From Cladosporium sp. IMV 00045 (lineage: Eukaryota > Ascomycota > Dothideomycetes > Cladosporiales > Cladosporiaceae): a stretch of DNA of 54,585 nucleotides. Position 1 is the stretch's first letter, and each line of letters opens with the position of its first letter. The notes beneath the pieces were generated by a model. That model did not search any database, was not told where the DNA came from, and saw only the letters and a list, made by a program, of their open reading frames with translations. The DNA is taken from contig MSJI02000478.1 of NCBI GenBank assembly GCA_001931905.2, forward strand, positions 1 through 54,585, read 5' to 3'. Below are positions 33,488 through 45,799 of this stretch, piece by piece. A program made the position numbers and the translations under genes.

Positions 33488-35853
33488 TCACAACAATCCA
33501 GCCTTCACCAATCTTTTCTCCAAAATTGTCTCCCAAGCCGCCACACCACCGCTCAACTCCTTGACTTTCCCTCCCTTGACCTCGCAGACAAGCCTTCTTC
33601 GTCGCTCCTCCTCTTCTCCCATCCGCGGATCTGACTCATCATCATCACTATCATCAGGGTCAACTGCCTCACCCTCAATGATAGTCCTTATCATGAATCG
33701 ATCGTGCGAGACCAGTACAATAGCACCATCGTAATCCATCATCGCTCGGGCGAGGGCGCTAACTGTGGCAAGATCCAGATGTGTGCTCGGCTCGTCAAGA
33801 ATGAAAACGTGCGGAGGATCAAGGAAGAGTAGCGAGAGAGCCAAGCGAACCAGTTGTCCACCAGAGAGCTTAGCCACTGGCGTATCCGACACTGTTCGAC
33901 CGACAAGGCCAGTCCCTGCCAGCAGCTTCCGCGCATCTTGTTCGTCGAGAGAAAGAGACTTGTCAGTCGCTTCTTGCAGTATCATGGACAACGCTGTGAT
34001 GGCAGGATCGGTGGCTCCCTTTTTGGCGAGATCATCCACAGTATGTTGTGAATAGAAGCCGATCTTCAATCTGGGATAGGTCTGCAAGTTACCAGATGTT
34101 GGTCTGAAAGTGCTAGTGAGGAGTTGCACAAGAGTCGTCTTGCCTGCGCCGTTAAGTCCCAAAAGACCAATTCGATCACCAGGATGGACGATCAAAGTGA
34201 CATCCTGAAGTGCGGGTTTGGCCGCTTTCGGATAGCGGTAAGAGACCCCTTCTAGCGAGATCAATGAGCTTTGAAACCGCATCTCTGGAGCCGGAGGGAA
34301 TCTCAAGGACACGGCTTCCTCCTCTTTCGGAACTTCGATCGCGCTGCGTGAACTTTCATGCCAGCCTGGCATATCTCTGTTGAGTTTGAACCGCGTACCC
34401 TTTGCGCTCACTTCCATTCCCATACGCTCATCAAGTTTCTTCTGTCGGCTTTTCGCCTGGCGCAGCTTGTTGTCGTCTCCGGTCTTCTTGCCTTGCTGGA
34501 TGCTGTTGGCTACCGTCTTGTTCATGTGAGCGATTTGACGATCCTGAGCCTCTTTCATGCGACTCATACGTAGAATCTCGTGCCGGATGGACTTCTCGTA
34601 TGATTCGAGATTGCCCTGGAAGTACACCAGCTGTTTCTCTCGGAGAATCATGAGTTCGTCGCATGTAGCATTGACGAAGTCTCTGTCGTGTGACACCAGT
34701 ACGACTGCAGTGTCCGGAGAAGAGTCGTGCATGTCTTCCAGGAATTTCTCCAGCCATAGCATCCCCATCATGTCGAGGAAGTTTGTGGGCTCATCCAGAA
34801 TCAGAAGATCAGCCGTCTGTAAGAGTGCAGCAGCGAGTTGGCAGCGCATTCGCCACCCTCCGGAAATCGTAGACACTTTGCTGCTCAACCTTACATCCGT
34901 GAAGCCCAGTCCAGCAAGAATGCTCTTTGCCTTGGCCTCGACATCTCTCACCGGCAGAAGATCAAGTTCGGCCTGGTGGGTGGCTTGCATAGCCATAGCT
35001 TTCTGCATGTCTTCCTCCAGATCTTCCGTCTTAGCATCGACGTTAAGAGCTTCGAGCTGAAGTCTGGCGTCTTCAGTCGCTTTTTCTTGAACACGGAGAA
35101 ATTTCCTTGCGTCAAATCCTCGAGCACCGCTACGGAGTCTTGCAATCTTGTCAGCGGTGAAAAGCTGCTCTTGTGCCCGGGCATATTCGATGTTTCGCAG
35201 GGTTTTCGTTACGCCCAGGCCTTCCGTGTCGTTAATTGCTCGGGTAAGTGCTATCATCGTCAGCAAGTTGAGTGAACAGGCAATCCTGAGCCGAACCAAC
35301 CTTCGTGCTCTTTTACCAACCTGTTGCGGTAGGAGTCACTTTGCGAAACGTAATCGAGCACACTCATATCTGAAAGTAGCTGATCCCCAGAGTCGCCTCC
35401 CTTATCATGAGTCTGTCGCATTGCTGCGACGCGCAAGTCGAAAGGCAGCGCAGGTATCAACTTCTCCGAAATTGAAACAAGAAGCGCTTCTCGAAGTCAG
35501 TATTCGACCCAATTCGGGGCATTAGAATGAACAACGTACTTGACTTTCCACTTCCATTTCGTCCGACAAAGCCATAACGTCCTCCAGCTTTGATTCGCAG
35601 ATGGGCGCCGCTCAAAATCTCTAGCCCAGAAGCTTTGTTTCGCGTGCTCTTGCTTTTGGCTGTGGTCGTCGTTGCTTGTGCCTCGCGGCTGACCAGCGAT
35701 ATGTATAGATCATGCACATCGATCTAGCACTGTTAGCATGATCTTCTACTCTTGGCTTTGAAGGCATCATACCTCTCTGTTCTCAGCATTTTCCGCAATG
35801 TGGAATCTCGTTTGCTGGCAGGACACTTGTATGGCAGTCGAAGTCGAAGTCAT
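33488..35853 (-). CDS. ABC-F family ATPase (two ABC domains, no membrane spans)
   Basis: Four exons (35773-35853, 35540-35723, 35301-35489, 33488-35250) give 738 residues. ABC-F proteins such as Arb1, Gcn20 and eEF3 relatives act in ribosome biogenesis or translation rather than transport. Domain 1: Walker A GRNGSGKS at 81-88 (intron 2 follows directly), signature ISGGW, Walker B LLILDEPTNFLD. The inter-domain linker is a long charged helix (KLRQAKSRQKKLDERMG). Domain 2: Walker A GLNGAGKTT, signature LSGGQ, Walker B VFILDEPSTHLD. Both H-loops (SHDR) are present, so both sites look competent. The first domain starts about residue 28, without the long N-terminal region of Gcn20. An acidic DPDDSDDDESD insert lies near the C-terminus. 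Intron 3 uses an atypical GTTGGT donor. It is convergent with the zinc-finger relic. Confidence 0.88.
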
Positions 35854-38800
35854 GGTGCAGGTCGACCAAAGGCAGGGTCGATTCAGATACTAGGTGAATG
35901 CGATTCTCTCTCGGCAACAAGCTTCTGAGGACTGCGTTTTGACAACTTGACGTGGCGAAAAAGAAGTGAAGAGCCACAGAGAGATCTCATTGAGAGTAAT
36001 TGCAACCAGATGTGTATTCACGATGAGTGATGCTCTGGATGTGGGGTATTGAGTTTGCGACAAGCGGAGATCGGAACACCTGAGGCGCATTGGAAAGCGC
36101 ACATGTCGTATCCTCAAAGTTTGGATGAAGAATATCTCTTACATCGCCATGACAGATTGTGTCGACTTGTGATGAAATTGATTACAACAAGATCAGATCT
36201 GACATTGTGCGAAATCTTGAACGCCCTTCCTAATGAACGTTCATTCTAGAATAATAAATACCGGTTGGATTGTAATCGAGCAATGCTCGAGAATTGCACA
36301 TCAGGAGTCAGGATAATTTTGAAGGCTCTGGATAATTATGACAATCGCTGCACTTGACACTGTGTCGGGAGATTAATGACGATCTCGTTTTGCTCGTGAT
36401 AGATCATTTTGATCCCACCAGAGGGACCCACGTGGTTCGCATCAACTCTTCACGAAGTCCTTATTTGAAACATAATCGACCGAGTACTCGACCGGTCAAG
36501 CTAATAATCGAAGGCGAGCAGAACACTCTTGGATGGATTCGGAAACGTCTCAGGAGCAACTCGGCGGCTGGCATGGTTTCGCATTTGTCCGAAGACCAAG
36601 CGACCAGAAACATCAGCGGCGAAATCTGACTCTGCGGTCCATGTCGGCCGTTCTGGCAGGAAGCTTTGATCGATGCCATGGTGTTCTTGATGATACGGGG
36701 CAGGTTTGCTAGGCCAAGAAAAGAAGCTCACAGCCTCTCGCCTTGTGGACATTTCACCATATCGTAATCAAAAAGCGAGATTTGACAAGCGGAGCGCCAT
36801 CCGCCGCAAGGCTGAAGTCGAAAAATTGTTTCAGCGGTGGAGTGTTCTTGATGTTAGCACAGCACGTGTTGCAGAAGCAATGGCGGCAGACCCTTAGTGT
36901 ACAAGATAGGTCATACCCGCTCCGTGATTGGTGAAGAGGACGTCTCATGCCAGCGGGATGGTTTAGGGAGGGTCGTAGGCCAGGGGTTCAACACACAGGA
37001 AGGCATTGGTAGGAAGCACGAGCGCACGAGCAGTAATTTCATGGGCCTGTATTGGTGAGTGACATTCCAGCTTCTGGCCATTCTTAGCAGTTTTCGTGCT
37101 TGGTTCGTCCAGATCATGGAGCGGAAATAGACGGAGTAGTAACTTCGAATAGGCTGATCATTAGCTGAGGTCCTGTGCGTCGCGCAGCAGTCGTCTGGAT
37201 ATTATCGATGCGCAGCATCGTACCCTAATTCAAGAGCGAGATTACCTAGCTTGGCGCATGAGAAATGTCGCGCCAAATTGCCATCGCAGCTCAAAATCCC
37301 ATCAGACCTGATTCGAGACAAAACTTCAAGCAACTCACATTGGAAAAGCGTTTCAGGGCGCAGCAGACTTGCACGCGAAGTTCGATGTCACTCGCTTGGA
37401 TTCTCAAGATTGGGCCGAATGTTTGGAAAGCTGGTCTCTAAAGCTGCTTCCACCTCCCAGCACGCGGATGCGATGTCATTCGGATGCCGTAAATATTGAG
37501 CCCCATTCCTTGGCGACCCCATTTAGACTTTTGGCCTCGACGCATTGTCGCATAAAACGTTAGGCTGTATCAAGGTAAGAGTCGAGGAGTCGTAGGGCGA
37601 CTTGATATTATTGCAACGTGCTAGCTTATCTGACAGAAGATCAAGAGCACTTTGCGGCGATGCTCTTCTTTCGAGAGAGCGTATGCATGATGAGGTTTGC
37701 TTGGGTTCCACGCGTAGCATCACAGCACAGGGGCTCTCTCTGGCTTGGCCCGTCAAGAGCCAGGAGGCAACATGCAAGATGCTCGGGGAGTTTTTAGGAC
37801 GGCGTGTGGCGGTGGCAGGCTCGAGGCAGGCTCGCCAATGTTCTCGGCACCGAAACGCGTCGTCTCTCTCTGTAGGATTTGCCAGTAGGGATAGCCACTG
37901 GCGTGACTGAATTCCCGCTGGACAGCCAAGCTCGCAGGACAGGGTTGCACTAGGCACGACAGAGGCAACCGCGGCTGTGGAGTCCCAGCGAGTTAATGAC
38001 TCGCAGAAGATCTAGAGGTAGCGTTGACCGAAGAGGACAGACCGCAGTGATGGGTGAAGACATCAGAGACTAGGAGAGGCGAACGCGGTCCAAACTCGGC
38101 GGGGTTGTGGCCTCTTCTACAGTACGCAGGACTCACGTGTGAGCACGGGTTCGCGCGGAGATGACAGAACTTTCTATGATGAAGCGTTTGGAGCGCGAGA
38201 GGCGTTGGTGATCTGCACCTGGCCGTCGGTCCAGGATTAGAAGCACAGAGGACGGGAGGGACGGGGCGAGATCTTGGAGACTCGGCGTGAAGCTGGGCAA
38301 AGGTGGAGGGAGCCACTTTTCTCCTGACCAGGCCCCCTGATCCCTGGCAGCTCGTGTGCGGCGGGACGTATAGTGATGTTTTTGACATGTAGATGTACTT
38401 CGTCGCGTGGCTTGATACACGTTGTCAACGAGGTTTGAGTGTACTTGGAGCCTTCTGCGAGCGTAGAAGACGTGTCCAGCATATACTCCCAGGTCTCAGA
38501 CCGATATAATGCGGTATATGAAGCGTTATTGCTGCCAAAGTGTGAAGTGTCGCCACCTCTGACACAAAAGCCATACAGACAAGACTTGAGCGTTGTGATT
38601 TCTGGGCGTCCGCTACACTAAGTGGGCCGGAGATTAACCACTCACGCCGCCCCAGCCCATGAGCAGTGCCGGCGCGCAGTAGTTGACCGTTTCTCGACAT
38701 GGCTATAGCCCACTCTGCGGCTATCTCCTAGGTCTTGCCCCTTCGCCTCTGGGGGGCGTCCGAACAAAATGGTTACCGGTCCCGTTCAGTTGTGAGCTGC

Positions 38801-38885
38801 CCCAGCTCGATACCGTACCACAACTCTCGATCCCTTGCCGTTCCTTGCAGCTGTCACTGCTGTACAGTCTGTCGCTACAGCAAAC
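35854..38885. other. Gene-free interval, 3.0 kb
   Basis: Begins with the ABC-F promoter and ends with the amylase promoter. Open frames are short, overlap in many phases and show no domain. No repeat or RNA gene is recognised. Confidence 0.5.
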
Positions 38886-40752
38886 ATGGTTTCTTTTTCG
38901 TTTCCTTCTTCTTTGGCCCTTCTTTCTTTGTTTACATCTGTCGCCTATGCTGCCGGCGCCGAGGAGTGGCGAGCCCGCTCTATTTACCAGATCTTGACCG
39001 ACCGCTTCGCAGTTGGTAGCGACCGGGATGCAGATCCATGCAAGCCGGAGAACGGTGTTCACTGTGGTGGATCATGGAAGGGGATTACAGAGCATCTAGA
39101 CTACATCCAAGGCATGAACTTCGACGCGATCTGGATATCTCCCATCGTTGAGCAGATGCCCAACTGGACTGGCGACGGCGAGGCCTACAGTGGATACTGG
39201 CAACAGAACTTATACGAACTCAATCCGGCATTCGGTAGTGAAGAAGATCTCGAAGAACTCATCACAGAAGTCCACCAGCGTGGAATGCTGTTCATGCTCG
39301 ACATTGTCGTTAACCACATGGTTGGCCCGAAACAAGAGAACAACGAGTTTGACTACTCACTTATGCGTCCATTCAACGACGCCAAATACTTCCACGAATA
39401 CTGTCCGTCTGGATATAGCGACGAGGATCTTCACAACTTGCAAAATTGCTGGCTAGGTAGCTTGGAAGCGCCATTGGCTGACTTGAAGACTGAGAGCCAG
39501 GAAGTGAGGGACATGCTTGGAATGTGGATCAAGAATCAAGTGTGGAAGTACGGCATTGATGGTCTTCGTATTGACGCTGCCATCAACGTGCCCAAGGAGT
39601 TCTTCCCTGAATTCATGGAACACGCTGGCGTCTTCGCGACCTCGGAGGTCTACACTCAGATGGAGGATCTTGCTTGTCAGTACACGCCAGGCATTCCCAG
39701 TATCCTCAACTACCCACTCTACTGGCCCATGACCGCGGCTTTCGCGGGCCCAGACGGAAACTTCGAAACCCTCAAAGGAATGACCGAATCTATCAGAGAA
39801 CTGTGTCATGATTCTACTGTCTTGGGAAATTTCGCCGAGGTACGCATGGCTCTGATGAGTTTTTGGGATGGACGCGACTAACATGAAATAGAACCATGAC
39901 GTTGCCCGTTTTAGGAATAACACTGAGGATATCAGTCGTGCAGAAAACATCGGCGCCTACGTGCTCCTTGCAGACGGCATTCCCGTCATCCTGTATGGCC
40001 AGGAACAGCATTTGCCTGGCGATGTCGAGCCTTACTACAACCGTGCAGCACTCTGGGATACAGGATACGACGAGGACGCTGTTCTTTACAAGCTCTTCGC
40101 CAAACTGAACCTCTTCCGCCGCTTCATGGGCCGCCAATATCCTAAGTACCTCACAAACCTGGCCAAGGCCATCAAAGTTGAAAGCAACACGATCACATGG
40201 GCAAAGGGAGGCGACAACGGCCCCAACGCCATCAGCATCTTCAACAACAAGGGTGGCGACGCTGATGACTTCGCTGTGGAACTTTGCGACGGCCACGGTT
40301 ACTCCTCTGGTGACGAGCTGATGGATGTTGTGTCATGCAAATCAGTCGAAGTCGGCGGTAACGGCTGTATTGAGGCCTGGGTCAGCGATGGCCACCCGGT
40401 CGTGCTTCTCAAGAAATCTGCGCTCGAAGGCTCTGGTCTCTGCGATTTCTCTGATGACATAGCCGCCCTTGAATCCAAGGCCGTCATCTCTACGACTTGG
40501 ACGACCACGGTCGAAGGCAGAGCCACTGTCATGCACTCTGCCACGACGATGCCTTGGGCTGATGCACCCGCATCCATCACTTCGACATCATCTACCGGAG
40601 CTGCGTCCGCCACCGCTTCATCTGACTCAGAATCATCAGGCGGCGTAAGTGCACCCCGCCCCGAATTCATCAACTCATTATCTCTGGCTCTCATCCCGGC
40701 CGTGATCCTATCGGCTAGTTTGGCTATAAGTCTGGATCGTTTCCTTCGCTGA
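38886..40752 (+). CDS. GPI-anchored alpha-amylase-type GH13 protein
   Basis: Two exons (38886-39839, 39892-40752; 52-nt intron with GACTAACATG branch site) give 604 residues. The ATG at 38886 (AAACATGG) starts a signal peptide, ~1-22. GH13 conserved regions are all present: DIVVNHM (I), GLRIDAAI with the nucleophile Asp (II), FATSEVY with the acid/base Glu (III), and ENHD (IV), which is split by the intron. Both conserved His of regions I and IV are retained. The C-terminus has a Ser/Thr/Ala-rich spacer (~555-580) and a final hydrophobic stretch, the layout of a GPI-anchor signal. Fungal GPI-anchored GH13 proteins include transglycosylases acting on alpha-glucan in the cell wall; secreted starch amylases lack the anchor. 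A cell-wall or membrane-bound alpha-glucan role is thus more likely than starch digestion. It has many possible N-glycosylation sites. Confidence 0.92.
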
Positions 40753-42719
40753 GGATCTGGCCGGGGATTGTTTTATTCTTGCGAGCGCGCGTTGTAATAT
40801 TTTGCACAAAGAAAGAAGAAGAGCATAATCGAGTCTCTGATGATATATGATAAGCACGACCACTTCATACCAATTCTCTACCTTGGTGCACAAGTAGAAA
40901 CGATGAAGCTGACGCTTCATTGGCGATTTTAATACAGAAAAAGGTCAAGCGCCACCTTCATAACCACAAGCACGGTCATGCAAGATCGTGGTAAACAAGA
41001 GCTAAGAGGGATGTACCCGGCCCCGGCAAACTCAAGCCAATATCGGCGGGAAAGATACCACCAACCCGGAAGTGAAGATCCCGAGCGACGACGGGGTTCC
41101 GCAACATATTGCCTCCCGCAAAAGACATTATTACTTCACAGCACGCGGCCATCTTACCGCGGCACACCACTGCATCCGAGACATCCGGAGACTTTTCTTT
41201 AACCTATTCTTCTATTCCAACTTTTGGAAGCCTGTCCGGCATTTTCTTGAAAGCATCATTCAAGTCGGCGCATGTCTTGCGCGCAAGCGAGCGTTTCTCG
41301 TTTCTTCTTCCTTTTCTTTTGATTCCCTGCATTTTCACCGACTTTGGTGCAATCTGTGCACACAGGTGACTTTTCTTCTCTTGTTCGCTTCATCTCTCGA
41401 CCATTCATTTCACCGACTTGGCAGCTTGGGGTTAACTTTGGGATAGCATGGGCGCGGCTACGGCACGCCTCTTGGGTGGCTTGGGGGCGGGATATCGGCG
41501 CGGCATTCTTGTTTAATTAGTGCACTATATATTATTGCAAGCGCTCAAGCGATCAATCAATCAATCAATCAAATTGTTGATCATCAAAATTTGGATTGAT
41601 TGACCAATCTATCAGGCGATTCATTTATCCGATTCAGGTGCATTGCTCTGTACGATTTCACAATTGACATCAATGCTTTTGTATATGCAAACTTCGCCAT
41701 CATGTACAATTGATTCTCTCGTTCTCTCTCTAAATAAGCTGTTCACGCGTCGTCATCATCAAAGGCTGACGTTCCATCCAAACTTGACCAGCGATGTTCC
41801 AACGGTTGAACAACCGAACCCGAACCGTGCTGTCACCCTCCACATTCTCCACATACACAACCACCTTTTACAACCACACGCCAACGCCCAACCAACAACT
41901 CCACGTCTACGACTGTATGTTCCAAGGGTCACAACGACCCGGTCCATCCGCCAAGCCAAGTACCCACCCGACCTCTGCCGAAGCGTACCAATCTTTCGGC
42001 CATATGTACCAGAACTCTTACCCTCACACCAATACAAACGGACCAGTCGAGAACGGCCTCTGCATCCGCATGTCTTGCAAATTGAGGCTCGCCATTGTCA
42101 GTTGACGCGAGCGAAGGAGCCTCGCCATGCTAGTTCCCCAACGTCCCCGTCGGGAGTGAAACGGGGACCTTCCAGACCTTCGATATGAGATAGAGACCAT
42201 GATTGCTTGAGGCAACGCCTGCGATAAGGAATGCGACGACAGTGGCCATCGGCGTTCGGACTCACTGCTCTGATGTGGTTCGGTTCCTTGGCAAGTCGCA
42301 TACGGACTCATCATTGTTAGCATCACAAGAAAGCTGAACGAGTCGTGGTGCAGGAATCAAAACGGCAATCTGAGCGGAATGTGAGTTTTCTCGCTTTCTG
42401 GTGGACACTTCGCACGTCTTTCACGATTCAATAAGTGAGAGTGCCTGCAGAGTGTGAAAGTAATGAACAGAGCGGGATGTTTTCGCTAGGCATATGGAAC
42501 TATTCTTCACTTGGTGGATCGACTGGACCGAGCGAACGGAAATCAATTGGAATGTCCGCCTTCGGCGTTCGATAAGCTATACCTTCACGAAAAGGTGAGT
42601 ACAGTATCGGTCAAGTAGTCATTTTATACAAGACTGTAGACTGTTGACCTTCAATGAGCCTACTGATACTTCCTCCTCGCTCAATCATTGCGACGTGATC
42701 AGAGGACTTCCGCAAACCC
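40753..42719. other. Intergenic, 2.0 kb
   Basis: Convergent region between the amylase and alpha/beta hydrolase genes. It contains an ATCA microsatellite (41552-41572) in a locally AT-rich patch (41,510-41,640). Between 41,640 and 42,190 three frames are open at once (two plus, one minus); a 103-codon frame at 41794-42105 with Tyr, Pro and Gln-rich composition is the most protein-like, but I cannot support it as a gene. Confidence 0.5.
41552..41572. repeat. (ATCA)5 microsatellite
   Basis: Five tandem ATCA units in an AT-rich intergenic patch. Confidence 0.9.
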
Positions 42720-44011
42720 TCAACCATCAGCATGATGGTCAATCCAAGGCAAAATCTTCCCAGCAACCTCGAGATTATTCAACTCCAGAAACATCATATG
42801 CCCATTTCCATGAACGCCAACTTTCGCCAGCTCTAGGAACTCCACGTCAACACCCGCCTGCAACAAGTACGCAACGGTACAATGGTCGTAGACAGCATGG
42901 TAACTCGCCTCAGCACTGACAAACAAAACCGGAACCTGTGAGATATTCGACAAGCGACGAGCCGGCGAAGCCTGGAGAATGCAACTTAAGAGATTCGCGT
43001 TCGAAGCGCTAACGTTTTCTCTCACCAGCAATGATGCCTCGTCCCCAATGCGCGGATCGTACGCAATCGGCAGCAACGTCAATCCATAGGGTCGATTGCG
43101 ATTCAGGGTTGGTCGAATGTAATTCGGATCAAATGGCGGGCCAGCATAGTTCTCGAACGGCGGGCCTTCGGATTCCAGACTCACGAGCGCTTTCACCAAG
43201 TGAGGTCTCACGTCAGCGAGTTTCCAGGCGAATGGACCACCCTGGCTATGTGCCACGACGATTGCTGGACCAATGCGGTCTAAAAGGGCTGCATAGCTCG
43301 CGTTGTTGTAGCTGGCTTGAAGAGTAGCGTTGTTCTGTCCCGGGACTTGCGAGGCGTAGAAAGCGTCGAAGGTGGCATCGCCGGCGTGTCCGGAGCCCGG
43401 CCATTGGGTGTGCAGAGCTGCTTGCGGGTACGAAGGGAAATCCTTCGGCGCTGTAAATTGCTTTTCAATGGTTTCCACGGGGAACGCAGAGAGTTCCCCT
43501 TCTCCCGGAAGATACGGGGAACGCCCTCGCTGTGCTTGATCGGTCAGGTAGACGGTGTAGCCTTGCTTGAGAAAGTACGATGCCCATCCTTCACGGCCGT
43601 CTGGAGTGTTCAACCAGTTCTGCAAAAGTTAGCTCGCACTTGACTTGGGTTTCAGGAAGAAGCCCTACCGTTCCAGTCTGGCCATTGCCCGCAATGAAGA
43701 CAATAGGGTGGTCATGGAGGCTCTGTTGAGGCTCGAGTTTCTCCACGTAGATTTGGCCAACCATGTAAGTCGCCGTGCTATTGCTCGTGGGCTATGTTTT
43801 GGTTAGTCCGACATTACTGAGCATGGAGGTATTGGACAAAGCTACGGACCAAAGTCGTTTCTACATATTGACCCCCGGCGTAGAAGTAAGATCGTTTTGC
43901 GTACGCTTCCGTTTGGTTGGGATCAGTCTGAGAATCTACAGCCTGCGCTATGTTCTGAAAGAAGAGTCCATTGAAGGAGAGGAAGATGCCAGCAGCCTCT
44001 TGAAATCGCAT
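42720..44011 (-). CDS. Secreted alpha/beta hydrolase
   Basis: Three exons (43850-44011, 43669-43791, 42720-43619) give 394 residues. The ATG at 44011 begins a probable signal peptide (MRFQEAAGIFLSFNGLFFQ). The start of the mature protein, RSYFYAGGQYV, and QIYVEKLEP belong to a fungal extracellular alpha/beta hydrolase group. IAGNGQTGTNWLNTPDGREG follows, with the glycine-rich segment expected at the oxyanion hole; the nucleophile elbow is VVAHSQGG and the catalytic His is in HGNGHMMFLE. The acid is probably the Asp of AGVDVEFLE. Introns are 58 and 49 nt; the first donor (GTCCGT) is non-consensus, so that junction is the weakest point of the model. The substrate cannot be told from sequence; esters, lactones or secondary metabolites are possible. 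Confidence 0.82.
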
Positions 44012-44497
44012 TTTGAAAATGAATAAGCGTTTCGAACAAGTCTCAAGAAACGCCTGACGGCGCCGTGTCAGCCTTTCAATATAGCTGAACCGAGGTCTTT
44101 CATTCATCCGATGCCCCACTGTCGATCAATTACATGCTATGCTGAATCATGGTTGATGCAGGGACAGCAAGTCTAAATCGATCTGAGAAAACTTAAGGTA
44201 CCTAAGCTGTCTCACGTATCTCCCTATTGAAACATACCTCTATGGTGGAGGATAGTAGCTCGAAAGAAGAGTGTTCTGCGGGAGATAGCTTCGAGTGAGA
44301 CGGTTCTTCTTGGAAGGCGCATGCCAGGCAGATGACATGAATCAAAAAATGCTCTAGTGAAACCCAGCGTGCGAAATGCGATTGAACCATACGGCTTTAT
44401 TTGAAATTCATGTCAATGGCGATGGGTCGTCGCCGCCTTCTATCATTTGTGGATCTAGGCATGGCATACATACAGTCTTGCGTCACAAGAAATCCAA
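44012..44497. other. Intergenic
   Basis: Promoter of the alpha/beta hydrolase and 3' flank of CIA1. Nothing further is recognised. Confidence 0.5.
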
Positions 44498-45799
44498 TTA
44501 TTCATCAAGCGTCCAGACCTTGACCTCACCATCGTCTCCAGTCGTAACAATGACTTCTTCACCTTCGAACCGCTTGTCCTTGTCCGCGCGAGGAGCCCAT
44601 ACGGCATGATTGACCTCGAAGACATCATGTGCGTTCTCTGCGACAGCCACAACTACCCATTCAGTCACAGCACCAGCTTGCATTTGCTCGTCATTTTCAG
44701 GCGCAGAGGAAGCATCTGTCATGGCCACGTCGCTAGTGTTGCTTCCGTTTGACCACCGCTCTTCGTAGACAACAATCTTGCCGTCGCTGCCTGTGCTCAC
44801 AATTCTGCCGGTCTTCCTGCTCCAGCTCAAAGCGTATACTGCGCGCTCGTGGACCTGAGGCAGCTTCGTCTCCTCCACCCAGTCCTCGTCGAAGTCCTTG
44901 TTCTTCCAGATCGTCGGCATCTTGCCCTGGCCTGTTGGCTCGACGGGCTTGTCTTTGGGAATGCGCTTCCATATCCGAATCGAGAGATCGTCTGAGCAAG
45001 TCGCCAATCTGGGACCAGCCCGGTCTCTCGTCTCGAGAAGAGCTTTCTGCCCGTCTCCAAGTCCCTCAGTATTTGCAAGTGCGCCCACTCTCTCTGCGCC
45101 CTCGAACTCAACCCACCACACCGTGCCCTTGTGTCCTTCGAGCAGAGCGCAACAAGCCCAGTCGTCCACATCTTCCCTCCAAAGTCTCACATTGTCGTCG
45201 TAACTTCCACTCGCCAGTAGCTCTTCCACAGGACTCCAAGCCACGCACTTAACATCGCCCTCGTGCTCCTGCAGCACAGCGACCGTCTCAAAATTGTCGT
45301 CATCCAGCTCCTCCCAGATCCACACGCTCTTGTCGCGACTGCACGTCGCCAGCAGCGGTGCGGTAGGAGCAAAGCCCAAACTCTTGATCTCCGAATCGTG
45401 CCCGTCCAGAATCACCGCAAACCTCCACTCGTCGTCCTCCTCGTCTGCAGCGCCATCACCACCCGCCAGGCCACTGGTGAAGTCGACTTCCCTCGCAGCC
45501 TCAGCCTTGCCGGCACCTTCTTCCCATCGCCGCCAGATTCCTGCGCTCGCGTCGAAGCTGCCGGTCGCAAGCACGCTCTCGCCGACGCTGTTCGGTTTCC
45601 ACGAGCAAGATCTTATGGAGCGCTTGTGACCGCCGGCGATAGTGGAATGCTGCGCAAAATTGGTGAGGGAGTAGACGCGGACTGATTTGTCGGAGCAGGC
45701 TGTTGCGACGATGGGGAGGTGGGGGTGAGGTTGACTGGACCAGGCGCGGGAGTTGGATGATGGTGTGAGTATTGCCAGCGGCGAGATAGATGCGGGCAT
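44498..45799 (-). CDS. CIA1: Cytosolic iron-sulfur protein assembly protein 1 (WD40)
   Basis: A single-exon WD40 propeller of 433 residues; Cia1 is part of the targeting complex that delivers Fe-S clusters to cytosolic and nuclear apoproteins. The ATG at 45799 starts the conserved protein; an upstream in-frame start would add 25 residues without similarity. WD endings are visible through the chain: KSVRVYSL, ASAGIWRR, KSVWIWEE, DNVRLWRE, LSIRIWKR, GKIVVYEE and EVKVWTLDE at the C-terminus. The GHDSEIKSLGFAPTAPLLAT and EHEGDVKCVAWSP repeats are characteristic of Cia1. Acidic, Gly/Ala-rich inserts at ~118-135 and ~375-395 enlarge two loops, as is common in fungal orthologues. No damage is seen. 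Confidence 0.93.
   Translation of the reverse strand: MPASISPLAILTPSSNSRAWSSQPHPHLPIVATACSDKSVRVYSLTNFAQHSTIAGGHKRSIRSCSWKPNSVGESVLATGSFDASAGIWRRWEEGAGKAEAAREVDFTSGLAGGDGAADEEDDEWRFAVILDGHDSEIKSLGFAPTAPLLATCSRDKSVWIWEELDDDNFETVAVLQEHEGDVKCVAWSPVEELLASGSYDDNVRLWREDVDDWACCALLEGHKGTVWWVEFEGAERVGALANTEGLGDGQKALLETRDRAGPRLATCSDDLSIRIWKRIPKDKPVEPTGQGKMPTIWKNKDFDEDWVEETKLPQVHERAVYALSWSRKTGRIVSTGSDGKIVVYEERWSNGSNTSDVAMTDASSAPENDEQMQAGAVTEWVVVAVAENAHDVFEVNHAVWAPRADKDKRFEGEEVIVTTGDDGEVKVWTLDE

Noticed and set aside
41643..42188. Long open frames in three phases between amylase and hydrolase genes
   Set aside because: Simultaneous openness of plus and minus frames reflects base composition. The most protein-like frame (41794-42105) has no homology I recognise and no splice partners.
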